Shown piece after piece: positions 14,772 through 21,879 of a stretch of 34,500 nt of DNA. The position numbers were made by a program, and so were the translations under genes. The stretch spans positions 1 to 34,500 of the forward strand of contig CAYNWH010000009.1 of NCBI GenBank assembly GCA_964400885.1, in the 5' to 3' direction. Every line of letters begins with the position of its first letter. The stretch's first letter is position 1. The stretch comes from CAYNWH01 sp964400885 (GTDB taxonomy: Bacteria > Patescibacteriota > Patescibacteriia > CAIXNZ01). The notes beneath the pieces are model-generated. The model saw only the letters and a program-made list of their open reading frames with translations. It had not been told where the DNA came from and did no database searches.

Positions 14772-16352
14772 TTAATAAAGATCTTCTTTTTTTTCTTTGA
14801 AAAAGGCCAGCCATTCTTCAATTGCCTGCAACACTATTTTTAAAGGCGCTTCAATAATAAAGTCTAAAATAAAAACAAAAATATTAACGCGAGAAAAATT
14901 AAAGGAAAGCCAGCGGCCTAAGCGAATAAAAGGCAGAGTAAAAAAGTCAATAAATTCACTGAAAATATTTTCTTTTTTCTTCAACACAATCAATTCCCTG
15001 GCTGAATTTCTGATCCTGAGGCCAAAAAAGCTGACAATGCTTAAAAAGGCCAAAAATAGAAGTATACTAAGATAACTAAAATTAATCCTTTCTAAAAAAT
15101 AAATTATTAAGATAAATGGCACCAAGAAAGTAATCAAATAAACCAGGTTAAACAAACCCCAAGTAAACCAATTCCTTCTTTTCGGCTCCCTAATATATTG
15201 CACTTCACCTACTTTGCCGCTAAGAATTTCTTCAATGCCTTTAATCATCGCTTGCGTATTTCTTTCACTAGGCGTGCGAATTGTCACTGCAATTAAAAAC
15301 ATTAATAAAGGAGGGAAAGTAATATTAACACCAATAGCTATCCAGCTAAAAGTTTTTAAAAGATAATAATCGAATGGCACTTCCAGAATTAAAGCCAAAA
15401 GCATTTTGGTGATAAAAACATAAATAATAGCCCGCCAAACCTGGGTTTTTAAACGTCTTTTAGTCTCAAGATATTTATGCTGGCAAACTTCTCTAATTTT
15501 AAGTTCTAAAAGTTCGGGGTTATCAATCAATTCTTTAGCTTTTTTTAAATCCTGATAAAGCACTTCCTGCAAAATAACTATCATCGTGGCATAACGGCGG
15601 CCAAATTGCAGTAATTTATTAGCCATCTTATGTTTTAGCTGTTTATCAATTTCAACTTTTATCATTAAGATTTCATCAATAAATTTAGGCAGAAATTTTT
15701 CATAATCATTTTTCCATTCAGGATACCAAAGCTTTAAAATAAGATATTCCAGCATCTGTTTGTCTGATTTTACTAAACTGCGATTAACTGCAATAAAAAT
15801 TTGAATATTTTTTTCAGCCTCAGTCATGTCTCTGCTGACAATCTCTATCCTGGCTTTCATTTCATCATACATAAAACGGACAAAAACTTTATCCTTGTTC
15901 CTAGGCACCAAAACCTCTTCAATCTCCACAGACGCTATGCCTAAAATCCATTCATATAAATCCATGGCCGTTTTAAAACCCTTTTGATCCTTAACGCCAG
16001 CGTAAAGCAAATCGTATTTTTTAATCGCCTGCGCCACCTCAATAATTTTGCTTTCCGGAATTTTATTGTTCTCCAAATATCTGGCTCTGATTAATTCTTT
16101 AATCAAATTCTCTGCAATTTTGTAAAAGTCATCACCTTCCAAAAAACGTCTTTTTAAAATCCTAAAAATAGCACTTTTACGTAATAAGTACTCTTCTTTA
16201 TAATCAACAATGGTCCTGACCTTTTCATACATAAAGGCAATAGCGCTGGTCATCAAATGAACCTTTATCAGCTCCTCGCCTTCTTTTTTAATGATCTTGT
16301 CTTTGGGATCAGCCAAATATAGTTTATCCAATAAAATAGCTAATTTTTGCAT
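14772..16352 (-). CDS. Large hypothetical protein with four C-terminal membrane helices
   Basis: The 526-aa protein has a cytoplasmic, mostly helical N-terminal part of about 300 residues rich in K, E and I. Four hydrophobic segments follow in two hairpins at about residues 308-328, 333-355, 396-420 and 423-444, and a final amphipathic region ends in EWLAFFKEKKEDLY. I recognise no catalytic motif. It heads a run with the 124-aa gene, the 85-aa membrane gene and uppS. Membership in a uppS operon suggests an envelope role, but this is inference. The ORF is long, uninterrupted and of native AT-rich codon use, so it is certainly a gene. Confidence 0.85.
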   Translation of the reverse strand: MQKLAILLDKLYLADPKDKIIKKEGEELIKVHLMTSAIAFMYEKVRTIVDYKEEYLLRKSAIFRILKRRFLEGDDFYKIAENLIKELIRARYLENNKIPESKIIEVAQAIKKYDLLYAGVKDQKGFKTAMDLYEWILGIASVEIEEVLVPRNKDKVFVRFMYDEMKARIEIVSRDMTEAEKNIQIFIAVNRSLVKSDKQMLEYLILKLWYPEWKNDYEKFLPKFIDEILMIKVEIDKQLKHKMANKLLQFGRRYATMIVILQEVLYQDLKKAKELIDNPELLELKIREVCQHKYLETKRRLKTQVWRAIIYVFITKMLLALILEVPFDYYLLKTFSWIAIGVNITFPPLLMFLIAVTIRTPSERNTQAMIKGIEEILSGKVGEVQYIREPKRRNWFTWGLFNLVYLITFLVPFILIIYFLERINFSYLSILLFLAFLSIVSFFGLRIRNSARELIVLKKKENIFSEFIDFFTLPFIRLGRWLSFNFSRVNIFVFILDFIIEAPLKIVLQAIEEWLAFFKEKKEDLY

Positions 16353-16452
16353 AAAATTAACTTCAGATACATTAAAATAATAATTAGATAAAAGAGCTAA
16401 TTACACAATAAGCATAGCAAAAATAAGGCAAAATTGGAAGCTAGTTAAACTA

Positions 16453-16476
16453 AAAAGATGCTTTTAAAGCATCTTT
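16453..16476 (-). terminator. Palindromic terminator after the GT-B gene
   Basis: AAAGATGCTTT pairs with AAAGCATCTTT and is followed by T-rich sequence on both strands. On the minus strand it ends the 449-aa glycosyltransferase gene, whose stop is about 20 nt away. Confidence 0.8.
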
Positions 16477-16494
16477 TGTTTTAGCATATAATAA

Positions 16495-17844
16495 CTAGTA
16501 TTGCAAGACTGTCTTCATGGTTTTAGTTTCTGCAACTTTATGAGAAATTATTTTCTGAATATTATAAGTGCCGAATTTAGGCGCTTCCATAAAACCTTCC
16601 ATCGCAGCTTCAGCAAACCAGCCCGAATCCAGCCAGTCAAAAAGCCACTGGTTAGCATACGTAACATCATCCTGATCAATGCCTGAAGCAATGGTCATTA
16701 GCCATTTGCGGTTAAACTCTTCTTGCGAACCAATAGGTTTGGTCATAATAATCGGCAGGCCTAAAGCAGTATAAAAAGACAATTCACTGGGCTTTGTCCA
16801 TAAAATATCAGTAGTCCTTAAAGCTCTGTTAAATTTTCTGAAATAACTTTCCTTATTAGGCGCATGAATAATTTTAATATTTTTACCCAAGAATTTACCT
16901 AAGCCTAAACTTCTGACATTTGATTTAAAATAACTGTTAATTTCATTACGAATGCCAGCCACTAAAATAACTCTTAATTGTTTTTTGCGTATTTTGCGGC
17001 TTAAACTCTTAATAATCTCTATACCAATGCTTCTTTGAGCGCCCGCGCCGCCCACAGCAAAAGTTATAGTTAAAGGATGGTGTTTTTTAGCCGGAAAACA
17101 GCCATGCCCCAATTGTTCGCAAATTGTATCTTCATATTTGGAAATATACTTTTTCTCCGGATCAAGATTATATAAACGCCGGCCTAAATCTTGTTTTAAA
17201 ATTTTTAAATCTGGGCCACCCAGGTTTTCATTAGGCAAAGGAAAACCAGTTAAAAATATTTTTTCTGGCCGCACCCCATATAATTTTAAACGCTGTTCAA
17301 CGCGATAATTTGGCGCAAAATAATTTATACGGCTCTGCGGCGGGTTAACTGCTACCCAAGTCCGACTAATATCAGTGTCTGTTGCCAAACAATAAATTTC
17401 CTGGCTGTAATTATAATATTCAGCCATAAAAGCCGTAACAAAAAAAGTAGTGATCAGAGGTAGTGGTTTCTTTTCTAAACGCGCAATCAAATCTTTGCCC
17501 CAGCCTTTTTTAATAAAATGCATAAACCATTCTAACTGAGCATTGGGTTTAGACAAATCACGTTTAGGATAAAATTTGGGAATCTGCTGAAACTGATCAA
17601 AAAAATCCCAGACTTTCTGGCCGATGATTGGCGTCTTTTTAAATTTAGAAAGCCATTCATATAGCTGACGACTTTCATCCCAAAATTTTTTATCACTTTC
17701 CGGGATGCCTGGATAATTATTAGCATTAATCACCTTATCTTTATATGCCAACATATGCAAGGGCTGAGCTGCTCTTTGATGTCCATACCCCATATCAACT
17801 GCAAGCACCCAGGCTTTTTTATGATTTTTAACTTTTGTTTCCAT
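16495..17844 (-). CDS. GT-B glycosyltransferase of the MGDG-synthase/MurG-like type
   Basis: The 449-aa protein starts with AWVLAVDMGYGHQRAAQPL, the glycine-histidine acceptor-domain motif (GxGHxxAA) of GT28-like enzymes such as MGDG synthase and MurG. A middle stretch has CLATDTDISRTWV and YFAPNYRVEQRL, then LTGFPLP, where the linker to the donor domain begins. The donor half has ITFAVGGAGAQRSIGIEII, comparable to the GGSQG motif, a putative nucleotide-binding part LWTKPSELSFYTALGLPIIM, and PIGSQEEFN. I infer a cytoplasmic-face enzyme adding a sugar to a lipid or lipid-linked acceptor; the specific reaction is unknown. It is flanked by terminators and looks monocistronic. A -10 like TATAAT lies about 50 nt before the ATG. 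Confidence 0.72.
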   Translation of the reverse strand: METKVKNHKKAWVLAVDMGYGHQRAAQPLHMLAYKDKVINANNYPGIPESDKKFWDESRQLYEWLSKFKKTPIIGQKVWDFFDQFQQIPKFYPKRDLSKPNAQLEWFMHFIKKGWGKDLIARLEKKPLPLITTFFVTAFMAEYYNYSQEIYCLATDTDISRTWVAVNPPQSRINYFAPNYRVEQRLKLYGVRPEKIFLTGFPLPNENLGGPDLKILKQDLGRRLYNLDPEKKYISKYEDTICEQLGHGCFPAKKHHPLTITFAVGGAGAQRSIGIEIIKSLSRKIRKKQLRVILVAGIRNEINSYFKSNVRSLGLGKFLGKNIKIIHAPNKESYFRKFNRALRTTDILWTKPSELSFYTALGLPIIMTKPIGSQEEFNRKWLMTIASGIDQDDVTYANQWLFDWLDSGWFAEAAMEGFMEAPKFGTYNIQKIISHKVAETKTMKTVLQY

Positions 17845-17899
17845 AATTAAAAAATTTATCTAAAACTCTAAGACTCTAAAATTCTAAATATATTATAAC

Positions 17900-17925
17900 A
17901 AAAAAAAGCCCTCTTAACGAGCTTA
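17900..17925 (-). terminator. Terminator overlapping the NUDIX stop codon
   Basis: On the minus strand AAGCTC pairs with GGGCTT across a seven-base loop, followed by eight T. The stem begins within a few bases of the NUDIX stop. Confidence 0.72.
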
Positions 17926-18417
17926 TTTCTGTGTATAATCAATAAAAGGCTTAATAATCTCTAAAGGGTAAATCCTGCCGGCCAAATAATCTTCAATTTC
18001 AGCAATAATCTGTTGGCTTCTTAATTTATCTTTCATTTGTTTTATTTCTGCAAAAGTAAACCAGCGCGCATCCATAATTTCGTCTTTAGGATAATTAAGC
18101 TTTTCTGATAAAGGCTTGGCCGCGAAAATAAATTTAACAGCATTAATCGGCTTGCCTTCTAAAATTCTAAAACCAGAATAAATGCCTAAAAAACTAGTAA
18201 TTTCAATATCCAAGCCGGTCTCTTCTTTAGCTTCCCTTTTAGCCCCTTCAATAACAGACTCCTTAAAATCCAGCCAACCAGCCGGCTGGTTCCACTTGCC
18301 TTTTTCCACCTTTCCTTCCTGAATTAATAAAAATTTATTATCTTTTTCAATTATACAACCGACCACTACATAGGGTTGAGTAAATATTTTATTTTTAACA
18401 GGAATTGATTTGGCCAT
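17923..18417 (-). CDS. NUDIX hydrolase
   Basis: The 164-aa protein has the NUDIX box spread over GWLDFKESVIEGAKREAKEE and TGLDIEI, with the REAKEE metal-binding core intact (about residues 48-70). It is preceded by the strand VVGCIIEKDNKFLLIQEGKV and followed by PINAVKFIFAAKPL. Such enzymes cleave nucleoside diphosphates linked to another group (NUDIX pyrophosphohydrolases). The substrate cannot be told; the N terminus fits ADP-ribose or NADH-type housecleaning families as well as mutT-like ones. It starts three nt after the stop of the TMEM43-like gene and is co-transcribed with it. A terminator overlaps its end. Confidence 0.92.
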   Translation of the reverse strand: MAKSIPVKNKIFTQPYVVVGCIIEKDNKFLLIQEGKVEKGKWNQPAGWLDFKESVIEGAKREAKEETGLDIEITSFLGIYSGFRILEGKPINAVKFIFAAKPLSEKLNYPKDEIMDARWFTFAEIKQMKDKLRSQQIIAEIEDYLAGRIYPLEIIKPFIDYTQK

Positions 18418-18420
18418 AAA

Positions 18421-19476
18421 TTATGACTCTTTTTTAACTAATGTTTTTTTCTTTCTATAAATGAGATAAACAATCAAAGCAATTATAATTATCAAAAATA
18501 CATACCAATAATGAATAATCAGACTAGAAAATACAGTAAATAAGATGCCTATAATTATGGATATAGCAAAAATTACGCCCTTACCTAAGCCGCCTAAGAC
18601 AGGTACCGCATCAAGAATTAATAAAACTGGCCCAAGTATTAAATACAAACCAAAACCAAATAATAAAGCTGTTAAAATCTTCAAAAGCCACCAGGTCGAT
18701 TTTTCTCCAGCAATAAGAGATTCCAACAACTTTTCATTTGATAAATTACTGACAATAAATGGATCACCGCTTTCTATGGTATTATTTTTGATTTCACCAA
18801 CCACTAATAATTGATTGCCAGCTAAAACCGCTTCAACTTTTTCTCTATTTTTTTCTCCCTCAGCAGAATAAATTCCTGTTAAATCAAGAATTTGCCTGGC
18901 ATTTTCAGGATTGACTGTAATTTTCCCTCCCAAAGTTAAAGGTGCCCATTTTTCTTCATCAATTTTAGTCACCCATTTAGGTTTTTCCACTTCTTTTTCA
19001 ATCGTTTGTTCAATATCCTGTCCATCTTTAGTTACAACTTGAGTCTCAGTTTCTGTTTCTTTAACCATTTCTAATTCTTCTCGCATATGATGATAGTACC
19101 AAACATCTTTATCTTCCAAAGGGCTTTTAATCGGTACTGAAGTTACCTCGCCTTGAAATTTAACTAAATCATTTGAACCAATAGCTTGCTCCACAGAAAG
19201 CAACGGCAAATCTTTAAAAATCATAGAAGCTTTATCAAATTTTTCTGACTGCCAAACAACAACCAAAGAAACTAAAATTAAAATTATGCCCAACAAAACA
19301 CCACCTAAACGGCTAGAAATCTGGGACTTGACTTTACGGCCAAAGCGAGCAATGCCGCTCGAACTGCCAATGACTTTTTCAGAAACAATGCGTTCGCCAA
19401 TCACATGTTCCTTCATTTCTTCTGTTGACTGACTGCCTTCCACTTCTGATTGTTCTAATTTTTTTTCTTCATCCAT
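18421..19476 (-). CDS. TMEM43-like membrane protein
   Basis: The 351-aa protein has a charged N-terminal tail, a membrane helix at about residues 56-75 (LGGVLLGIILILVSLVVVWQ then SEK), a long extracytoplasmic domain (about 80-258) and three closely packed hydrophobic segments at the C terminus. The first segment followed by W-x-S/N-E and the end GPVLLILDAVPVLGGLGKG are how I recognise TMEM43 family members. The middle part (VKFQGEVTSVP, WYYHHMREE, FIVSNLSNEKLLESL) also resembles the GIDE domain. The family is found in bacteria and eukaryotes; its function in bacteria is not established. It pairs with the NUDIX gene (3-nt gap). Confidence in the family name is moderate. Confidence 0.68.
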   Translation of the reverse strand: MDEEKKLEQSEVEGSQSTEEMKEHVIGERIVSEKVIGSSSGIARFGRKVKSQISSRLGGVLLGIILILVSLVVVWQSEKFDKASMIFKDLPLLSVEQAIGSNDLVKFQGEVTSVPIKSPLEDKDVWYYHHMREELEMVKETETETQVVTKDGQDIEQTIEKEVEKPKWVTKIDEEKWAPLTLGGKITVNPENARQILDLTGIYSAEGEKNREKVEAVLAGNQLLVVGEIKNNTIESGDPFIVSNLSNEKLLESLIAGEKSTWWLLKILTALLFGFGLYLILGPVLLILDAVPVLGGLGKGVIFAISIIIGILFTVFSSLIIHYWYVFLIIIIALIVYLIYRKKKTLVKKES

Positions 19477-19565
19477 AAATTTAAATTTAAGATTTAAGTT
19501 TTAAAATTATTGATTTAATATTAATAAAAAAATATAATTAAAAATTAAATTTTTATAATTCAAGA

Positions 19566-20987
19566 CTACCAAACCTTATTAATGACCAGTATATTGCCAT
19601 TCAAACCGCCATAATGCAAAACAGTGTAAAGACTGCCAGAATCATTATTACCATCAAAGTAAAATCCCACTCCAACATGAGTCAGATGGTCATGCATAAT
19701 AGTCTGATAATGAATGCCATTAGTTGCTTCCTCGCTCATATAAAAATCAAATAAACTATCCATTGATTTCATTATACTTTCATTAATTCCCTGGGAACGA
19801 TTATATGAGCCGCCGCCAATATTTTCATACAGCCAGCCCCAGTCTTCTTTAAATCCGATTTTAAAATTCTGCCAAACCCATTCTCGGGCAATCATATTGA
19901 CCGGCAAACGGGTATGAGTAATCTGGCCTTGTTCATACATTTGTTCAGCCCAGACTGAAGCTGTATCAACCATACGCTGATCAGAAACAATCGCCGGCTT
20001 ACCGCGCGTTGTCCTTTCATAATTAATGCGGTCCAAAATATGCTGCATAACCACAGCGTAATTAAAACCGCTGGGCACGCTGCCTTTTTGAAAACTGCCA
20101 TCACCGGCAAGTAAAGAACCACTGGAAATAAAGCCAGCACCAGTAAAAGTTTGTTCAATAGTTGAACTTGTTGTTGGCTCCGGAGTTGAAGATGACGGCG
20201 TAGTTGGTACTGTTGATTGGCTCAAATCCAAGCTGCCAATAGGAATTAAATTTAAATTAGCATCAGTAATGCCTAAAGATAATGATTCAAATAAATCCAT
20301 TAAATTTGACCAAGTTACGTTATGGCGATAACCATTAGAGTCAACGTACCAAATCATACCGCCTTTTTCTACAGCTAATAATAATCTGCCTTTCAAACGA
20401 TTGCGCAAATTCCAGTCACCTGTTTGGCTTGAACCGGTAATAGGTATTTTCGCCAGATTAGCATCAGTAATGCCTAATGATAATTTTTCAAATAAAGGTA
20501 AAGCATTGGCAAAGGTTACCTGATAGCGTTTGTATTCAGTCATGGCCACATACCAAATAGCCCCGCCTTTTTCTACCTGCAATAATAATTTACCCTGCAA
20601 GCGACGCAAACTGTCAGAAGTTTCACTGGTAGAAGACGACGTAGAAGTAGGAGTAGGCGTAGCAGAAGCAGTGCTAGATGAAGCTGTCAGCGGCTTATCA
20701 GTAATCGTATAAAAAGTTTCGCCTGACCAGCCTGTTAGGCCATCAGGAGTAACAACTTTATACCAGCCGTCTGTTTTAGCAATAATTTTAACTACCCAGC
20801 CCTTTTGATTAGTAGCTATAATCTTGCCAGTATCCACGCAGGCCTGATCGCGCACCCAAACAGCAGATTTAACTTCGCCTTTGGCACTATAATCATAAAC
20901 CGGATCACAGCCGCAACAGCCAGCATTAGTAGCAAAAGGCACAATTAATAAGCTTAGAGCAAAAATTGAAATTATAATTTTTCGCAT
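19566..20987 (-). CDS. Secreted CAP/SCP-domain protein with SH3-like domain and two tandem repeats
   Basis: The 473-aa protein has a signal peptide (MRKIIISIFALSLLIVPFAT, cleavage near NAG), a cysteine cluster GCCGCDP, an SH3-like domain (about 35-95: VWVRDQACVDTGKII, WYKVVTPDGLTGW) and a Ser/Thr/Pro linker. Two repeats of about 60 residues follow (LQGKLLLQVEKGGAIWYV ... LGITDANLAKIP and LKGRLLLAVEKGGMIWYV ... LGITDANLNLIP), then a second linker and a C-terminal CAP domain (about 310-473). The CAP domain has QITHTRLP, a YENIGGGSYN motif and HYQTIMHDHLTHVGVGFYF, which carry the histidines and glutamate typical of the fold. Bacterial CAP proteins are exported and of mostly unknown activity. The repeat type is common in Patescibacteria surface proteins. 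A promoter lies about 70 nt upstream. Confidence 0.88.
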   Translation of the reverse strand: MRKIIISIFALSLLIVPFATNAGCCGCDPVYDYSAKGEVKSAVWVRDQACVDTGKIIATNQKGWVVKIIAKTDGWYKVVTPDGLTGWSGETFYTITDKPLTASSSTASATPTPTSTSSSTSETSDSLRRLQGKLLLQVEKGGAIWYVAMTEYKRYQVTFANALPLFEKLSLGITDANLAKIPITGSSQTGDWNLRNRLKGRLLLAVEKGGMIWYVDSNGYRHNVTWSNLMDLFESLSLGITDANLNLIPIGSLDLSQSTVPTTPSSSTPEPTTSSTIEQTFTGAGFISSGSLLAGDGSFQKGSVPSGFNYAVVMQHILDRINYERTTRGKPAIVSDQRMVDTASVWAEQMYEQGQITHTRLPVNMIAREWVWQNFKIGFKEDWGWLYENIGGGSYNRSQGINESIMKSMDSLFDFYMSEEATNGIHYQTIMHDHLTHVGVGFYFDGNNDSGSLYTVLHYGGLNGNILVINKVW

Positions 20988-21057
20988 AGGTTTATGATTA
21001 ATAATTATTCATTTCACTAATAACTAATGACCAATAACTAATCTCCCTTATATTTTA

Positions 21058-21086
21058 ATCATACTAAAATAAGTGTAAAATGACAA
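21058..21086 (-). promoter_or_regulatory. Promoter for the CAP protein gene
   Basis: On the minus strand TTGTCA is followed after 17 nt by TATGAT. The start would be near 21050, leaving a leader of about 60 nt that holds four 7-nt repeat units. Confidence 0.65.
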
Positions 21087-21098
21087 CTTAAGTAAGGC

Positions 21099-21127
21099 TT
21101 GATTTTTAATAAAATTTCTGCTAAAAT
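21099..21127 (+). promoter_or_regulatory. Promoter for the tRNA-Trp locus
   Basis: TTGATT is followed after 17 nt by TAAAAT, preceded by TGC (extended -10). Transcription from about 21134 would cover the broken tRNA-Trp copy, the GIY-YIG gene and the intact tRNA-Trp up to the terminator at 21631. It is almost back to back with the CAP gene promoter. Confidence 0.65.
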
Positions 21128-21199
21128 AATCTTATATTTATAATTTAGAAATTAGAATTTGTTTGTAATTTGGATTTTGTTATTTGGGATTTAAAATCC

Positions 21200-21270
21200 G
21201 GGGGTGTAGTATAGTGGTATCACAAGGGTCTCCATCCAGCCTTTCGCGAAAGGCTGGATCCAAAACCTTA
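21200..21270 (+). pseudogene. Broken tRNA-Trp copy with palindrome in the anticodon loop
   Basis: The first 34 nt (from GGGGGTGTAG to AAGGGTCTCC) match positions 1-34 of the intact tRNA-Trp at 21549 with three differences, including 21 identical bases in a row. A 26-bp perfect palindrome (21234-21259) follows directly after CTCC, inside the anticodon loop. Then CCAAAACCTT resumes the loop and start of the 3' anticodon stem, after which all tRNA similarity ends. The D stem of this copy has a mismatch, and the T arm and 3' acceptor strand are missing, so it cannot be a working tRNA. Confidence 0.8.
21234..21259. repeat. Perfect 26-bp palindrome
   Basis: ATCCAGCCTTTCG joined to its exact reverse complement. 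The inner 22 bp recur with one difference as the terminator stem at 33322-33349. Confidence 0.9.
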
Positions 21271-21290
21271 TCTATAATAAAATAATAAAT

Positions 21291-21536
21291 ATGTATTATA
21301 TCTATTTACTTATTGATAACAATGGGAAAAAATATATTGGCTATAGCGAAAATTTAAAAAGACGAATTAAGGAACATCTAAATAATAAAGTATACACGAC
21401 AAAAAGAATGACAAATCAAAAACTTTTTTATTATGAATCATATTTTGACATGTCTTTAGCTAAAGAAAGAGAGAAAAAATTGAAGCAATATGGTTCCAGT
21501 TATCACGGATTAATAAAAAGACTAGGTTTTAAATAA
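21291..21536 (+). CDS. Stand-alone GIY-YIG nuclease-domain protein
   Basis: The 81-aa protein is a minimal GIY-YIG domain: YYIYLLIDNNGKKYIGYSEN gives the GIY (here YIY) and YIG motifs, then the catalytic arginine region LKRRIKEH, and a glutamate in FYYESYFDMSLAKEREKKLK. Proteins of this type are abundant in Patescibacteria; their job is unsettled (DNA repair or homing-like nuclease). It begins 31 nt after the palindrome that interrupts the broken tRNA-Trp copy and ends 12 nt before the intact tRNA-Trp, so the gene lies between two copies of the same tRNA 5' half. That position suggests it was inserted there or moved with the tRNA fragment. No Shine-Dalgarno is present. Confidence 0.88.
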   Translation: MYYIYLLIDNNGKKYIGYSENLKRRIKEHLNNKVYTTKRMTNQKLFYYESYFDMSLAKEREKKLKQYGSSYHGLIKRLGFK

Positions 21537-21548
21537 ATACACAAATAT

Positions 21549-21622
21549 GGGGGTGTGGTGAAGTGGTATCACAAGGGTCTCCAAAACCCTTGTCGTGGGT
21601 TCGATTCCTACCACCCCTGCCA
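21549..21622 (+). tRNA. tRNA-Trp (anticodon CCA), CCA end encoded
   Basis: The acceptor GGGGGTG pairs with CACCCCT (one G-U), the D stem is GTG/CAC, the anticodon stem AGGGT/ACCCT closes loop CTCCAAA with anticodon CCA, and the T arm is GTGGG-TTCGATT-CCTAC. The discriminator is G, as in bacterial tRNA-Trp, and CCA is encoded at 21620-21622. It reads UGG only, consistent with UGA being a stop here. Confidence 0.96.
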
Positions 21623-21630
21623 GACAAGAC

Positions 21631-21660
21631 AAAAAAATACTGCCAATCGCAGTATTTTTT
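21631..21660 (+). terminator. Bidirectional terminator between tRNA-Trp and the YwbE-like gene
   Basis: AAAAATACTGC pairs with GCAGTATTTTT across a five-base loop. A/T runs on both sides allow it to work for the tRNA (plus) and for the minus-strand helicase/YwbE unit, whose stop is at 21672. Confidence 0.85.
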
Positions 21661-21671
21661 GTTAATATTAT

Positions 21672-21863
21672 TTATCTGATTTCCTGCACTCTGCCAACTT
21701 CGCCTGAAGTCAGACGAACTTTTATGCCATGGGGATGAGAGGGACTGTTGGTTAAAATTTCATCAATAATTCCCTCTGTTAAAAGACCAGTTGGCTGGTC
21801 TTTTTTCAAAACAATAGCCACTTTCATGCCTGGCTGTAAATTATTTCTAATTGTTCCGTCCAT
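21672..21863 (-). CDS. YwbE-like protein (DUF2196)
   Basis: The 63-aa protein reads MDGTIRNNLQPGMKVAIVLK at the start and has SPSHPHGIKVRLTSGEVGRV, which match the small YwbE family (family pattern NxxRNNIxPGxxVxIVLKxDQ and SPxHPHGIKVRL). The function is unknown; the short beta-rich fold resembles KOW/SH3 barrels. I chose the internal ATG at 21863 because family members begin M-[ND]-G; the open frame extends to 21890, overlapping the end of the DEAD-box helicase gene. The two are adjacent on the same strand, so it is probably co-transcribed and possibly linked to RNA metabolism. Confidence 0.88.
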   Translation of the reverse strand: MDGTIRNNLQPGMKVAIVLKKDQPTGLLTEGIIDEILTNSPSHPHGIKVRLTSGEVGRVQEIR

Positions 21864-21879
21864 ATTGTTTAGGGTATTT

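Noticed and set aside
21200..21536. Group I intron or archaeal-type intron in tRNA-Trp with GIY-YIG as homing enzyme
   Set aside because: The insert has no room for a group I core, the first copy never regains its T arm and acceptor strand, and a full tRNA copy follows separately.
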